DNA from: Falciphora oryzae
Taxonomy: Eukaryota > Ascomycota > Sordariomycetes > Magnaporthales > Magnaporthaceae
Reading direction: 5' to 3'
Length of the DNA: 64,000 nt
NCBI GenBank assembly: GCA_000733355.1
Contig: JNVV01000064.1
Location: 176,867 to 240,866, forward strand
The position numbers and the translations under genes were made by a program. The notes under the pieces were generated by a model, which was not told the origin of the DNA, did no database searches, and was given only the letters and a program-made list of their open reading frames with translations. Below are positions 55,159 through 64,000 of this stretch, piece by piece. Numbering within the stretch: the first letter of the stretch is position 1; every line of letters begins with the position of its first letter.

Positions 55159-56631
55159 TCACCAACACCACCACTCGACGCAAACATCCCCAGCACGCTC
55201 CAGCTCGCCATAGTCGAGGCCGTATTGGCGCATGGCGACAATGACAAGGTCGAACCGCGTGAGAGACTCTGCATTCCAGTCCTCATCAGCAAGTTTGGCA
55301 ATGTCGGGAATGGCATCCTGCCCCACGAGGGGATCCGCAAACATGACTTGGACTGACACATCCTGTGACCCCGCTTCCCCAAGTCTTCGGAGCTCGCTGG
55401 CGAGCTCGAGGCCGGGCGAGTAGCACAGCGTGCTCTGGCCCGGCTTGAAACCCATGCCAACGACGAGGACTTTGGCGGGGCGGGAGGCAGCCCTGTCTTT
55501 GGAGGCGATTGCTGTGGCAAGATGCTTGGAGTACGCCCTGGCCACGTCGACCGGCCGGCTGCTCATCGTCTCCGCGGCCCGCCTCAGCAGCGGCATCTCG
55601 CATCCGGAGGCGAACAAGTACCAGGGGTTGACGGGGATGCAGTGCCCGCCGACGCCCAGTCCGGGGGCGTAGTCCGTGTAGCCAAACGGCTTGGTTCTGG
55701 CCGCGGCGCAAACTTCATAAGGATCAATGCCGAGGCCAGCGCAAGCGTCAGCCATCTCGTTGGCGTAGGCGATGTTGACCATGCGCTGGCAGTTCTCGTA
55801 CAACTTGGTGAGCTCGGCGACCTCGGGGCGCGACACGGGGACGAGAGTCTCGAAGACAGGAGTATAGAGTCTAGCGATGGCAGCCAAGGACCCCGGGCAA
55901 ATGTCGTCCAGGCCCGAGATGACCTTGGGAATGAGGCGTGCCGGGGGCTCGACCCTGCCTGGGTCGACGCGCTGGGGAATGGTAGATCAACAGTGGTTAG
56001 AGTGGATGTTTGGAGTGAACCCGGGGATGATTCAAGCACTCACCTCTGGCGACATTCCTGCGAAACAGCCGCGAGATTTGGCCAGCGGGCCGAGCAACTC
56101 CCTCGTCATGCCGACCGCCACAGAGCTCTCGATGACGACTGTGGCCCCCGGGCGGGCATAGCGAAACACAGTTTCGATGGCGCTCTTCAAATGGGACGTG
56201 TCGACCGTTTTGTCGGCTCGCAGCAGCGTGGGCACCGAGATGAGGTAGTGGGTGGCGTCTGCCAGGTCCGTGGCGAAGGCGGAGAAGCAGGCCTTGGGGT
56301 TCTGGCGGAACTCGGGTTCGCTGCTGATCTGTGCAATGCGCTCTTGGGAGAGGTCGAAGCCGCACACGTCCCAGCAGCGGGAGAAGTTACTGACAAGGTG
56401 CGTGCCGACGTAGCCGACGCCTATCACGGCCACAAGAGGATCGGCGTCAGAGGGGATGGGTGTCGAGGTGAGTGCAAAGCAGGGCCCTTGGCTGAATGAA
56501 GGCGAGTCGGGAGGGGGACTCAGGGGAAGGGCAAAGGTGGCTGAGCCCGCCTGCCTCTTATGGAGGAGGCTGAGGTCCAGTCCGAGGTGTGCTGGACGCG
56601 AGCGGCTGGGGGTCTGGAGGGTGGGTGGCAT
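55159..56631 (-). CDS. Nucleotide-sugar dehydrogenase of the UDP-N-acetylhexosamine 6-dehydrogenase type
   Basis: Exons 56631-56044 and 55971-55159, joined by a 72-bp intron (GTGAGT..CAG), give 466 aa; the start is the first ATG. A Rossmann motif (VAVIGVGYVG, about 67-76) begins the NAD domain. MSPERVDPG crosses the splice site. The central helix has Lys about 252 (LTKLYENCQRMVNIAYANE), and the active-site loop is GVGGHCIPVNPWYL with Cys about 307. The loop form GGHCIPV(D/N)P is that of WecC/Cap5O-type UDP-GlcNAc or UDP-ManNAc dehydrogenases, not the GGSCFQKD of ordinary UDP-glucose dehydrogenase. The C-terminal UDP-binding domain has GMGFKPG but LCYSP where the family usually has RESP. It would oxidise C6 of a UDP-HexNAc to a uronic acid with NAD+ in the cytosol. 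It is adjacent to, and in the same orientation as, a GT2 synthase. Confidence 0.87.
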
Positions 56632-57380
56632 GTTGAATGTAGGAAATTGGAGAGATTCTCGGCTGTTTGTGATGGGAGACAAGATACGACGAGCTTGGAA
56701 ACCTGGCCTCCTGCTTCAGCCTCTCCCCTTTACGATGGAAATGCTGGGCACCCTTATAATGCGAGAAGACTGCCTATCTCTTTATGCCGCCCGGCGCGTC
56801 CGAGAAGAATTTGCTCTCACTGTCTGCCGGGCATCACGACATTTTGGAAAGGCTTTGCCAATGGTGACCTGCAAGCGGACCCCAAGACGCGGAACATTAA
56901 TCCCAATCCGTAGCCATGACCGACCAAAAGCGGACTTCAACAAATACATAGGTTTCACAATTAGCCCGATATTTGAACGAGCAAACATGGAGATGGATTC
57001 AATCCATTACTATGCCTCGGCATCGAGATTTCTAGGTGGAGAGGTCTGGTTTTTGCGCGCTTCCGGATAGGAGTAGAAAATATGGGGTCCCGAAAATATG
57101 GCGCGATGTTTTTCGTTTAGAGCATGCCTCAGCCGAAACGCCCACCGGTTACAGACACCGAAGAACGCTCCAGCCACGCCAGTGCCAATACCGGCTTCGG
57201 ATCCGAGACCGCCTCGGAACATTTGCTCTTGGTAATCCGGATCAGGATGTTAAGCATTGGTGCGGCTCTGAGGACAACGCGACTTATCCCAGACCGGACT
57301 GGTTTCTACCGGACACGGAGGAATTCTATGTCCCTTTTTGCCCGAAATACTTCCCAGCCACCGTAATAAGCCAGCCTTTA
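56632..57380. other. Intergenic region, no gene recognised
   Basis: Contains the presumed promoter of the dehydrogenase. Short plus-strand frames here have no domain and overlap its 5' end. Confidence 0.45.
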
Positions 57381-60186
57381 TCAGGTAAGAAGCACTGAAT
57401 ATGTGGTCCCATCGATTTTCAAATCCGCGATGGTCTCCTCTGAGAAGTCTGGACACGCTTTGTGCTTGTCCATGGGAGACGGCCCGCTTCCCAGGACGCT
57501 GAGCGCACTGCCGTGTGTCGACTTGTTGAGGATCTTAACTGCGTAGTACAAGCGAGACTGCTTCAAATGGCTCACGACGTCCTCGAGGGCGGTCTTGAGA
57601 ATGGGGGACCCTGACTGGGGTTGGTGAGCAGCCCAAGGTGGTCCCCAGTCCTCGGTCGAGCCTTGGGTTGACGAAGCGTGTTTGTTTCCCGCCAGGTGCC
57701 AGGCCGTTAGCTGGATTATGTCATCATTCACACGCAGCTGTAGCCTCGGGTCCGCCCTTTGCAGCAGCTCGCGTTGAACAAGACCTTGTTGGCCCAGATT
57801 TTCCTCGTCTAACACTGCTTGGAATAAGCAAACCACATTTTCCACTGTGTAGCCTTGGGGACCCAGAAGCTGGGCGGCGACAAAGGATGACCCGGGAACG
57901 TGCTCGGGTGGACGGCACCACGGATCTTGGCACTCTACTACGGCAGCTTGGATGATCTTGACGGCTCTTTGGAGAGCAAAACTGAGGCGCCAGCGCATAT
58001 GCTGGAAGTAGGAAATGCAGAAGCGGGGCATATCGACCGACGTTGGGATTTCCTTGCCACGTGGTTCACCTGGGAGGAAGCCCTGGCGTCTGGAAGCCAG
58101 GTAAGAGTCCGTGTTGTGGACCTTGCCTTGGCCGCCAACCCCGTACGCCGCGCTGGCCCAGAACTGCTCGTCCGGCGTCACGCTGCACGGGGCGTCGAGA
58201 GGCGCGTCGCCCACGATGAACATGCGGCTGCATGCGGCCACGACTTGCCAGCTGCCCCAGGACAGGCAACCGTTACACTTGACGGAGTACATGGACGGTT
58301 GACGGTCCGGGTCGGCAGGCCGTAGGACCAGAGGCGTGTATGTGTCATCGTCGTGCAGCAAAATAAAAATGTGGTCGAGCAGAGGCACCACAATGGAATG
58401 CAGTTCCTTCGTCGACGTGAGGATGATCCCGACCTTTTGCCCTGGGAGCAAATATTCGGGCATTTTGTTGTTTTTTCCGTATCTTGGATGCTCGCGCTCA
58501 AGAAACATGGGCGAGGATGGTACCGGCATAAAGTGTACCAGCTTGACGTTCAGCGCTCCTGTATGTGAATCCACCCAGATTTTCTGGTTCCACGAAACTT
58601 GAGTGTCGGTCAAGTAATCGTCTGGGATATCCTCGCCAACGATATTTTGCTTGGGGCAGGTCCGGAGCTCGACGATGGTGCGGGTGCGGAGCCGATCTTT
58701 GAAGGGGTCGGGGAAAAGATCCAGGAGAGACACCAAGATGGATAAATCACTGTAGGATGGAATGATTGTAACATCTTGATGCACAGTGAGGGTCGCATCC
58801 CACTTCCAGTAGTCCCTCCTCTCAACCTCGGAAAACAGTCTCGGCCGAAGGTTAACTGGGGCCTGCCAGTCTGGAATCCAGGATGGCATGCGGCCAGCAC
58901 CGGCGACCCCGACGCCACCACATAGGGCTTTTGAATGCCCGCGACCCGCAACGACATAGGCGAAAAAGCCGGTAAAGACATGTTGCGCCGAGAGGCCATA
59001 GTCAGGGACAAGGTTCTCGGCCGTGTCAGGCAGGGTGTCGACGTAGCTGTTCAAGTGGGAATCATCTGCAAAAAGCCCGAGAATCCCGTAGACTCGGTCG
59101 CGGGGGTCACTCGCGTCAGACTTCCACGTGAGGCGCAAGATGTTGATGAGGTCCTCGGCACCCAGTGTGCGTTTGGCGGCGAACTGGACCCATTGCGCCG
59201 GCATGGTTTCCCACGTCCCCTTCATGATGCAGAGCTGGGCGAGGCTTTCAAGCTGGGGGCCGCTGACGTAGAAATCAGTGTCCTCGATGCGCATTATGAC
59301 TTGTCTGGGCAGCACGAGCTCTTGGATGATCCACACGCGGCTGAAGTAGCGCCGGCTTAGCCACTCCTCCAGCCTTGCGGGTCGGAGGGTTCCGCGAAGC
59401 GGGTTGCTTCGACCACGGAGGTGGGCTGGAGAGCAGAGATCCGGACCCAGATAGACGATGACGCTTGTGCATTGGCTGTAGATGCGCGACATGCACGCGA
59501 CCTGCCTGTTCCCCTCGGCGAAGTCCTGCTGGTCGATGCAAAGCGCATCGACCCAGATCAGCCGCAATCCTCGACGCGGCCTCAAATGCACCAGCATGTC
59601 CCAGCAGTTCTGTGTCTGCAGAATAACATCCCAATATGGGCCGACGTAGACTGGATGCTGCTTGGCATTCTCACCGTTTTCCCCACCCCACGCGTATGAG
59701 ATGGCCTCGTACCAGGGGGAGTCATCCAAAGGGTGGGCTTCGAGGTCGCAGTGGATTGGTGATCCTTCCCCGTCTGGCGGCGCGTGCAGGCAGAGAAGAC
59801 GGAACTGGCCCGCACTAAGGGCTGGGTCGTAGATGGCGGCGGCGGGAATGGGTGGCGGCGGGTCCCAGGCGTCGTCCGAGGGTGTCGGCACTTCGATTTC
59901 GGCGGGAGGTTTTTCCGCCTGGATAGATGCACCGCGTGCCTGGGCGTCGACTTTCGGGGAGTTCTCGCGCTGTTTCCCGCGCCGGTAAGGAACAGACGGG
60001 GGGCCACGAAAGGTTCATATTATCCAGGGGCTCATCAGGGGGCAGTGGCAGCAAGGGGCTTTCTTTGTTGGCAGCTGCAATCATCATCTCCAGTGGTGGA
60101 CAAGTGCCACATGCTTTGCAGTGCGGAACATTGCCCTCGAGATGAATGTCGGGCTTGGAGCACTCAGCTCGATGCCAACGAGACAT
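57381..60186 (-). CDS. HET-domain protein (heterokaryon-incompatibility type)
   Basis: Exon 1 (60186-59998, 63 codons) and exon 2 (59918-57381) are joined by a 79-bp intron (GTCTGT..CAG), total 908 aa. The HET domain is at about residues 130-320: YEAISYAWGG, LIWVDALCIDQ and FSRVWIIQEL are its three core blocks. A long C-terminal part follows, with SDPRDRVYGILGLF and SWIPDWQ, regular companions of HET domains. Exon 1 carries a Cys/His-containing segment (HCKACGTCPP). HET proteins act in non-self recognition and regulated cell death after fusion of unlike hyphae. It sits between polysaccharide-type genes without an evident functional link. Confidence 0.87.
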
Positions 60187-60642
60187 TTTCTTTGCAGTGA
60201 AAATGCAGCGCTTGGAAAGGGAGGATATTTAAAGCAGTGTGGTTACACGTCAGAAACGGGCGTAAAAAGGAGGCCTGGCGTGTGTGGTGTTGACGACAAA
60301 TTGAGCCTCACTGTTTGAAGCACCGACCCTAATTACCCCGCACATGTACCCGAGCCGAGCGGGGTTGATGAATCCCCACTTACACGAGCTGCCACTGGGC
60401 CAAGAGCTTGGCATCAAATATTTTGCAAGGTTGCTGCACGTTGGAGAAATTTAACACGGAAGTAAACGGTGAGAAGAAAAAAAGGGCGAAAATCGAAATA
60501 AAAAAGGAAACACAGTGAATAATTTTTTTTTTAAAAAAAAAAAAAAGAAAAAAAAAAACGGAGAAGAAAATCGCAAAGCTTAGCCGACAGGTAAAAGTCG
60601 ATGATGACGGTGATAATACATGTGGCCCTCCAGTGCCCTCCC
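60187..60642. other. Intergenic region with A/T homopolymers
   Basis: No gene. Contains AT-rich homopolymer stretches near 60520-60560. Confidence 0.45.
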
Positions 60643-62427
60643 TTACGACCTTCCCCACGCCCACCGCTGAAACCGGCGTGCCAGCTTGACGCAGTTGACA
60701 TCTACAGCCCGTGTGAAAAGGTCGCTCACACAAAACAAGACCAAAGTATTCATAAAGGTGGCGAGCAGGAAGGTGCGCCAGTAGGCCCACTGAGCCGCAT
60801 CCATAAACGCCTCCGCCTCGGCGACCCGGCTCCCCTCGGCCACTAGCCGCTTGTATTCGGCCTCGGCCTGCGAGAATGCCGCATTCGCCGGCCCCAGGTA
60901 GCTGTTGCACACAACGTGGTTGACGCTGTCGTGGGCCAGGTAGAGCGAGTAGGAATGCCGGCCGAGATACTGGACAAAGCGGGTCGTGAATGGTCGCTGG
61001 AGCAGAGGCTGGGCCGCCGCGTCGAAGCCTTGGTCGTCGTTTGAGGCGGGCGGCTGGCCGAGGAGCGACGTGGCCTGCGTCGAGTAGGAATCACCATCCC
61101 GGCCCCTGCCGCCGCTAGGCGTCGCCATGCGCAGCGGCGGCGAGTACATGAGGGAGACAAAAAGCAGCAGCGACCCGCAGCCCAGCCAGAAGAACTGCTT
61201 GGTCTCCTCGTTTGTCGCGAAGACCGTGGGCGTGATCTTGGATAGCGTCTGATACCATGGCGAGTTCTGCGCCTTGTCCTGCGGGTAGCCGGTCAGCCAC
61301 AGGCTTGCAAAGAAGCACCCGAGCGTGGCGGCGTGTCTAAGTAGGTGCAAAAGCCGGCCGTGCCTCTCAGGGCGGGTCACGAGCGCGAGTAGGCGTCCCC
61401 AGCGGCCGGTGGGGGCTGCTCGTGACCTTCCCGGAGGAAGAATGATGGACAGCTCGGCGAGGAAGAGACCGCCGGTAAACAATCCCATGTCGAAGTCCTC
61501 TCGGTCGATGAGCCAGCAGGTGGACACGGCAACAACCATCAGTCGCAGCCAGCCCCGGACTCCGAGTAGGGCTAGGAGGAGGACGAAAACAAGCACCGAT
61601 CCCTTAAACTCGACTGGAATGGTCCACAGGTTTCCGCTGCAGTTTTTGAAGTCAGCTTGGCCCATGACGGGAGGAAAAAGTTTGAAGCAAAGGAAGAAAA
61701 CGGGAAAGACAGCCTCGCAGGATGCCACGTACTCATAAGGATTGCCATAGCGAGTTTTGCGCCCGTTAATAGCGGCGAAGGGGTTCCAGAGGTCGACCAG
61801 ACTCCCCAGCCAATGTCGCAGCTGCTCACCGGGGGTGTTGGCGTGGCTGGGAGGTGCGACGTAGCGGTTAAATACGTTAAGCTGGCAGAGCGTGGCGATG
61901 ATGCCCGTCGAGACGGTGATGGGCAGGAAGAGTCTGAAAGGACGGCGGAACAGGGCGCCGCCAAGGGCGTCGAACAAACGGTCGGGCTGGCCGCGGTGGA
62001 GGAGGGTGAGGGGCCTGATGGTGAGCACGAAGCCAGAGATGACGAAGAAGGTGGTGACGCTGGCACGGCCAGAGTGTATGGCTCGGACGATTGGTAGCTG
62101 CAGAAACCAGTGGTCCGCCTCGTCCGACCCCCAGCCGTTTCCTAGCCTGCCGTACCAGCGGTAGCTATAATGGAACATGTAGACGATGAGGGCCGCCATG
62201 CCACGGAGGCCGTCCAAATACGACGTCGCATTTAGAGGGGGCCGGGCCTCCACGCCTGGCTTGGACCGAAGAACAAACCGCTGGAAGGGCTTCGACACGA
62301 AGGAAGGGAGGAGGAAAAGGACGACGGCGGCTGCTTCGGACAGCTTCCCGCGTGCGCCCGACTCCTGTATCCAGGCGAGCGGCTTTTCCGTCTCGAAAAC
62401 ATCGTCGGACTTTTTGGAGTTGGCCAT
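60643..62427 (-). CDS. Acyltransferase 3 family membrane protein
   Basis: 594 aa from ATG 62427; an earlier in-frame ATG at 62760 would add 111 residues of poor family resemblance, so the shorter form is preferred. Family blocks seen are YLDGLRGMAALIVYMFHYSY (start of the acyltransferase-3 domain), SVTTFFVISGFVLTIRPL with the FxxSGF box, GNLWTIPVEFKGS and YLGRHSYSLYLAHD. About ten hydrophobic segments fit a polytopic membrane enzyme. Members transfer acyl groups, often acetyl, to sugars or other small molecules across a membrane. Proximity to the GT2 and the UDP-HexNAc-type dehydrogenase makes polysaccharide O-acylation a reasonable inference. No introns are needed. Confidence 0.85.
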   Translation of the reverse strand: MANSKKSDDVFETEKPLAWIQESGARGKLSEAAAVVLFLLPSFVSKPFQRFVLRSKPGVEARPPLNATSYLDGLRGMAALIVYMFHYSYRWYGRLGNGWGSDEADHWFLQLPIVRAIHSGRASVTTFFVISGFVLTIRPLTLLHRGQPDRLFDALGGALFRRPFRLFLPITVSTGIIATLCQLNVFNRYVAPPSHANTPGEQLRHWLGSLVDLWNPFAAINGRKTRYGNPYEYVASCEAVFPVFFLCFKLFPPVMGQADFKNCSGNLWTIPVEFKGSVLVFVLLLALLGVRGWLRLMVVAVSTCWLIDREDFDMGLFTGGLFLAELSIILPPGRSRAAPTGRWGRLLALVTRPERHGRLLHLLRHAATLGCFFASLWLTGYPQDKAQNSPWYQTLSKITPTVFATNEETKQFFWLGCGSLLLFVSLMYSPPLRMATPSGGRGRDGDSYSTQATSLLGQPPASNDDQGFDAAAQPLLQRPFTTRFVQYLGRHSYSLYLAHDSVNHVVCNSYLGPANAAFSQAEAEYKRLVAEGSRVAEAEAFMDAAQWAYWRTFLLATFMNTLVLFCVSDLFTRAVDVNCVKLARRFQRWAWGRS

Positions 62428-63025
62428 AGCCAAAAACGCCGTGCCGCCGCCGTGGATGAAGCTGTGCAGGAGAGTGACGTATAACGGACGGGTGCAAATG
62501 GCTTGGAAGAATTGCTTGGTTGACCTAAGACAGGCTCCCCTGGCGCCGCATTTCTTGGCCTTTTTATCTTCTCTTTGACCGACTAGGCTAATATCGAACA
62601 TCGAGTATTCAGGGGTTGCAATTTGCGCGAGCTGATGGACCATCGCGGTTGTGGCTCCGAGCTGATGCAATTGTGGTAATCGCTGCCCCTGAGCTGAAAG
62701 GACTATTGGCGACCGGGCAGCCACTTGTGGCGCTAACCCAACGAGCTGTTTCAGCCGCATTTTTGCCCGCTCCTGTGATTGAGCTAGCAGCTAGCTGAGC
62801 GTGCGTCGTGTGACTCTCACGCGACAGTTCACAGCTGGACTCGATAGAGCTAGCGAGTTCGGCGGTGGCACCAACCACGCCAGTGTCTTCGACCCGAGCG
62901 CGCCACACCACGGACTCGACAACGGAGCACGAGGCGGCCTGGCGCCCGGGTTCGATTCCAAGACGACCCCCGGATTCGACCGCTTTAGCGACGCTGCCAG
63001 CGCCGCCCACACTACCGCAACCGTC
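62428..63025. other. Region upstream of the acyltransferase, no gene supported
   Basis: Includes an alternative 5' extension of the acyltransferase frame (to ATG 62760) and its promoter. Nothing else is recognised. Confidence 0.4.
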
Positions 63026-63355
63026 ATGCCAAGCCCTCTCACCCCCGCCGCCTCGGAGCTAAATGGGCGCGCCGTCAAGCCATGGAGCATGCGCAGCGAG
63101 CTGCAGGGGAACGAGAACCAGGACAACCCCGGCTCGCCGCCGTCCCCGTCGTCGTCCCCGGAGCAGCAGCTTGCGTACCGTCCCTACCGACCCACTGTGT
63201 CACCTGGCGACCCTTACTGGTATGCTTCTCCCGGTGCGACTCGCACCCATTGCTCCCCAGCCTTCCCATTGGCTCCCGCAGTCTCCACTTCGGCTCCACC
63301 ACCACTCGCCCCGATTGCCTCCAATCGGTGCGCCTCCTCCCCTACCACCAAATGA
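63026..63355 (+). CDS. Possible small Pro/Ser-rich protein or first exon
   Basis: 109 codons from ATG 63026 (MPSPLTPAASELNGRAVKPW). Low complexity, rich in Pro, Ser and Ala, with a repeated Tyr-Arg-Pro (YRPYRPT). A possible donor GTATGC near 63220 could make this the first exon of a longer gene. The downstream part runs into minisatellite sequence. No domain; weakly supported. Confidence 0.25.
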   Translation: MPSPLTPAASELNGRAVKPWSMRSELQGNENQDNPGSPPSPSSSPEQQLAYRPYRPTVSPGDPYWYASPGATRTHCSPAFPLAPAVSTSAPPPLAPIASNRCASSPTTK

Positions 63356-64000
63356 ATGCACCCAGCGTCGCGTGGGGGAAGTGATTGTTGCGGGCCAGAC
63401 TAATGGAGGCACGAGGGCTTTGCATTGGCGCTATAAACGAAGATTGTACATTGAAGAGAAAAAAAAAAAGAAAATGGCGCCGGTCGCGCTGGTGCGACAC
63501 GCGCCTGAAGTTGTCGCGATCTGTGTGGCTTGCATTCCTGTATTTGCCCCACATATGCCACAGCGGTGGCGGTGCCACTGGGCGTATGGCCTGTGGCGAG
63601 ACAGTCACAGCGATCCCATTTTGGGATGCTTGGGGATATTGATGCACCCAGCCTTGTGCGGGAGACGATCGTTAACGACGATTCTGCTCAATTGATACCT
63701 CCGCCACGTGCAATCTTGGGATATTAATGTACCCAGCGTTGCGTGGGAGGCGATCCCATTTGGGATGCTTAGGATATTGATGCACCCAGCGTTGTGCGGG
63801 AGGCGATTGTCGACGATTCTGCTCAATTAACACTTCCACCACGTGCAGCAGCAATCGGTGCGGCTCCCACCTACCACGTGCGCCTTCCACCTGCACCAGC
63901 AATCGGTGCGACTTCCCTCCCAATCGGCGCGCCTTTTACCTGCACCAGCAATCGGCGCGACTTCCTTCCTAATCGGCGCGCCTTCCACCTGCCCCAGCAA
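63340..64000. repeat. Minisatellite at the right edge of the window
   Basis: A motif resembling GATGCACCCAGCGTTGTGCG occurs at about 63355, 63640, 63727 and 63778, within larger repeated blocks that also share GACGATTCTGCTCAATT and CCACGTGCA. From about 63855 a unit of about 49 bp starting AATCGGTGCG or AATCGGCGCG and ending CTGCACCAGC is repeated at least three times to the window end. The array continues beyond the window. Confidence 0.8.

Noticed and set aside
56456..57398. Plus-strand frames between the dehydrogenase and HET genes
   Set aside because: They overlap the dehydrogenase first exon or have no domain; likely chance frames in GC-rich DNA.
62428..62760. 111-residue N-terminal extension of the acyltransferase
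   Set aside because: It does not resemble family N termini; ATG 62427 gives the expected start before the charged segment and first membrane helix.
63600..64000. CRISPR-like array
   Set aside because: Repeats are adjacent and degenerate without unique spacers, and the organism is a fungus; it is a minisatellite.

Overview
The window is nuclear DNA of a filamentous ascomycete (Pezizomycotina, probably Sordariomycetes; the lineage is an inference). Evidence: GC-rich genes with short introns (55-90 nt, GTRNGT..AG), typical fungal families (FUSC/ArAE exporter, HET domain, chitin synthase, DUF7730-like, acyltransferase 3), and a 28.8-kb AT-rich block of retroelements whose stop codons are almost all TAA/TAG where CAA/CAG is expected, the signature of repeat-induced point mutation (RIP).

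Left flank (1-15.8 kb): a four-exon FUSC-type exporter (+), a TAP-like alpha/beta-hydrolase (-) beside a 170-bp assembly gap, a broken aldo/keto reductase (+), an intact SDR (-), a DUF7730-like protein (-) and a broken old-yellow-enzyme (-). The two broken genes carry frameshifts.

Middle (15,840-44,650): a nest of transposons whose junctions can be read to the base. The outermost element is a Tc1/mariner-type DNA transposon with 128-bp terminal inverted repeats (127/128 identical). It carries a transposase on the minus strand and a very large accessory ORF on the plus strand. Into it went Gypsy-A (17,177-34,139, TSD AAGGA), a solo LTR (35,463-35,762, TSD GAATG) and Gypsy-B (36,040-43,310, TSD TTTAA). 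Gypsy-A was itself hit by a pogo element in its 5' LTR (TA), a Tad-like LINE in its 3' LTR (13-bp TSD) and a solo LTR in its coding region (ATCAA). Gypsy-B carries an inverted solo copy of its own LTR in its integrase (CTGGA). Removing the insertions leaves a host element of about 4.26 kb, and the accessory reading frame runs straight across the Gypsy-A site.

Right flank (44.65-64 kb): an NCS1-permease fragment; an intronless gene encoding an SbcD/Mre11-type nuclease fused to an SbcC/Rad50-type ATPase in one polypeptide; an unrecognised protein; then, all on the minus strand, a chitin-synthase-family glycosyltransferase, a UDP-N-acetylhexosamine-type 6-dehydrogenase, a HET-domain protein and an acyltransferase-3 membrane protein. 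The glycosyltransferase, dehydrogenase and acyltransferase could form a pathway for an acidic, perhaps O-acylated, amino-sugar polymer (inference). The window ends in a minisatellite.

The strongest leads are the single-chain SbcD-SbcC protein, the unusual Tc1/mariner element with its accessory gene, the antisense Cys-rich ORF and tRNA-like unit inside Gypsy-A, and the dehydrogenase/glycosyltransferase pair.
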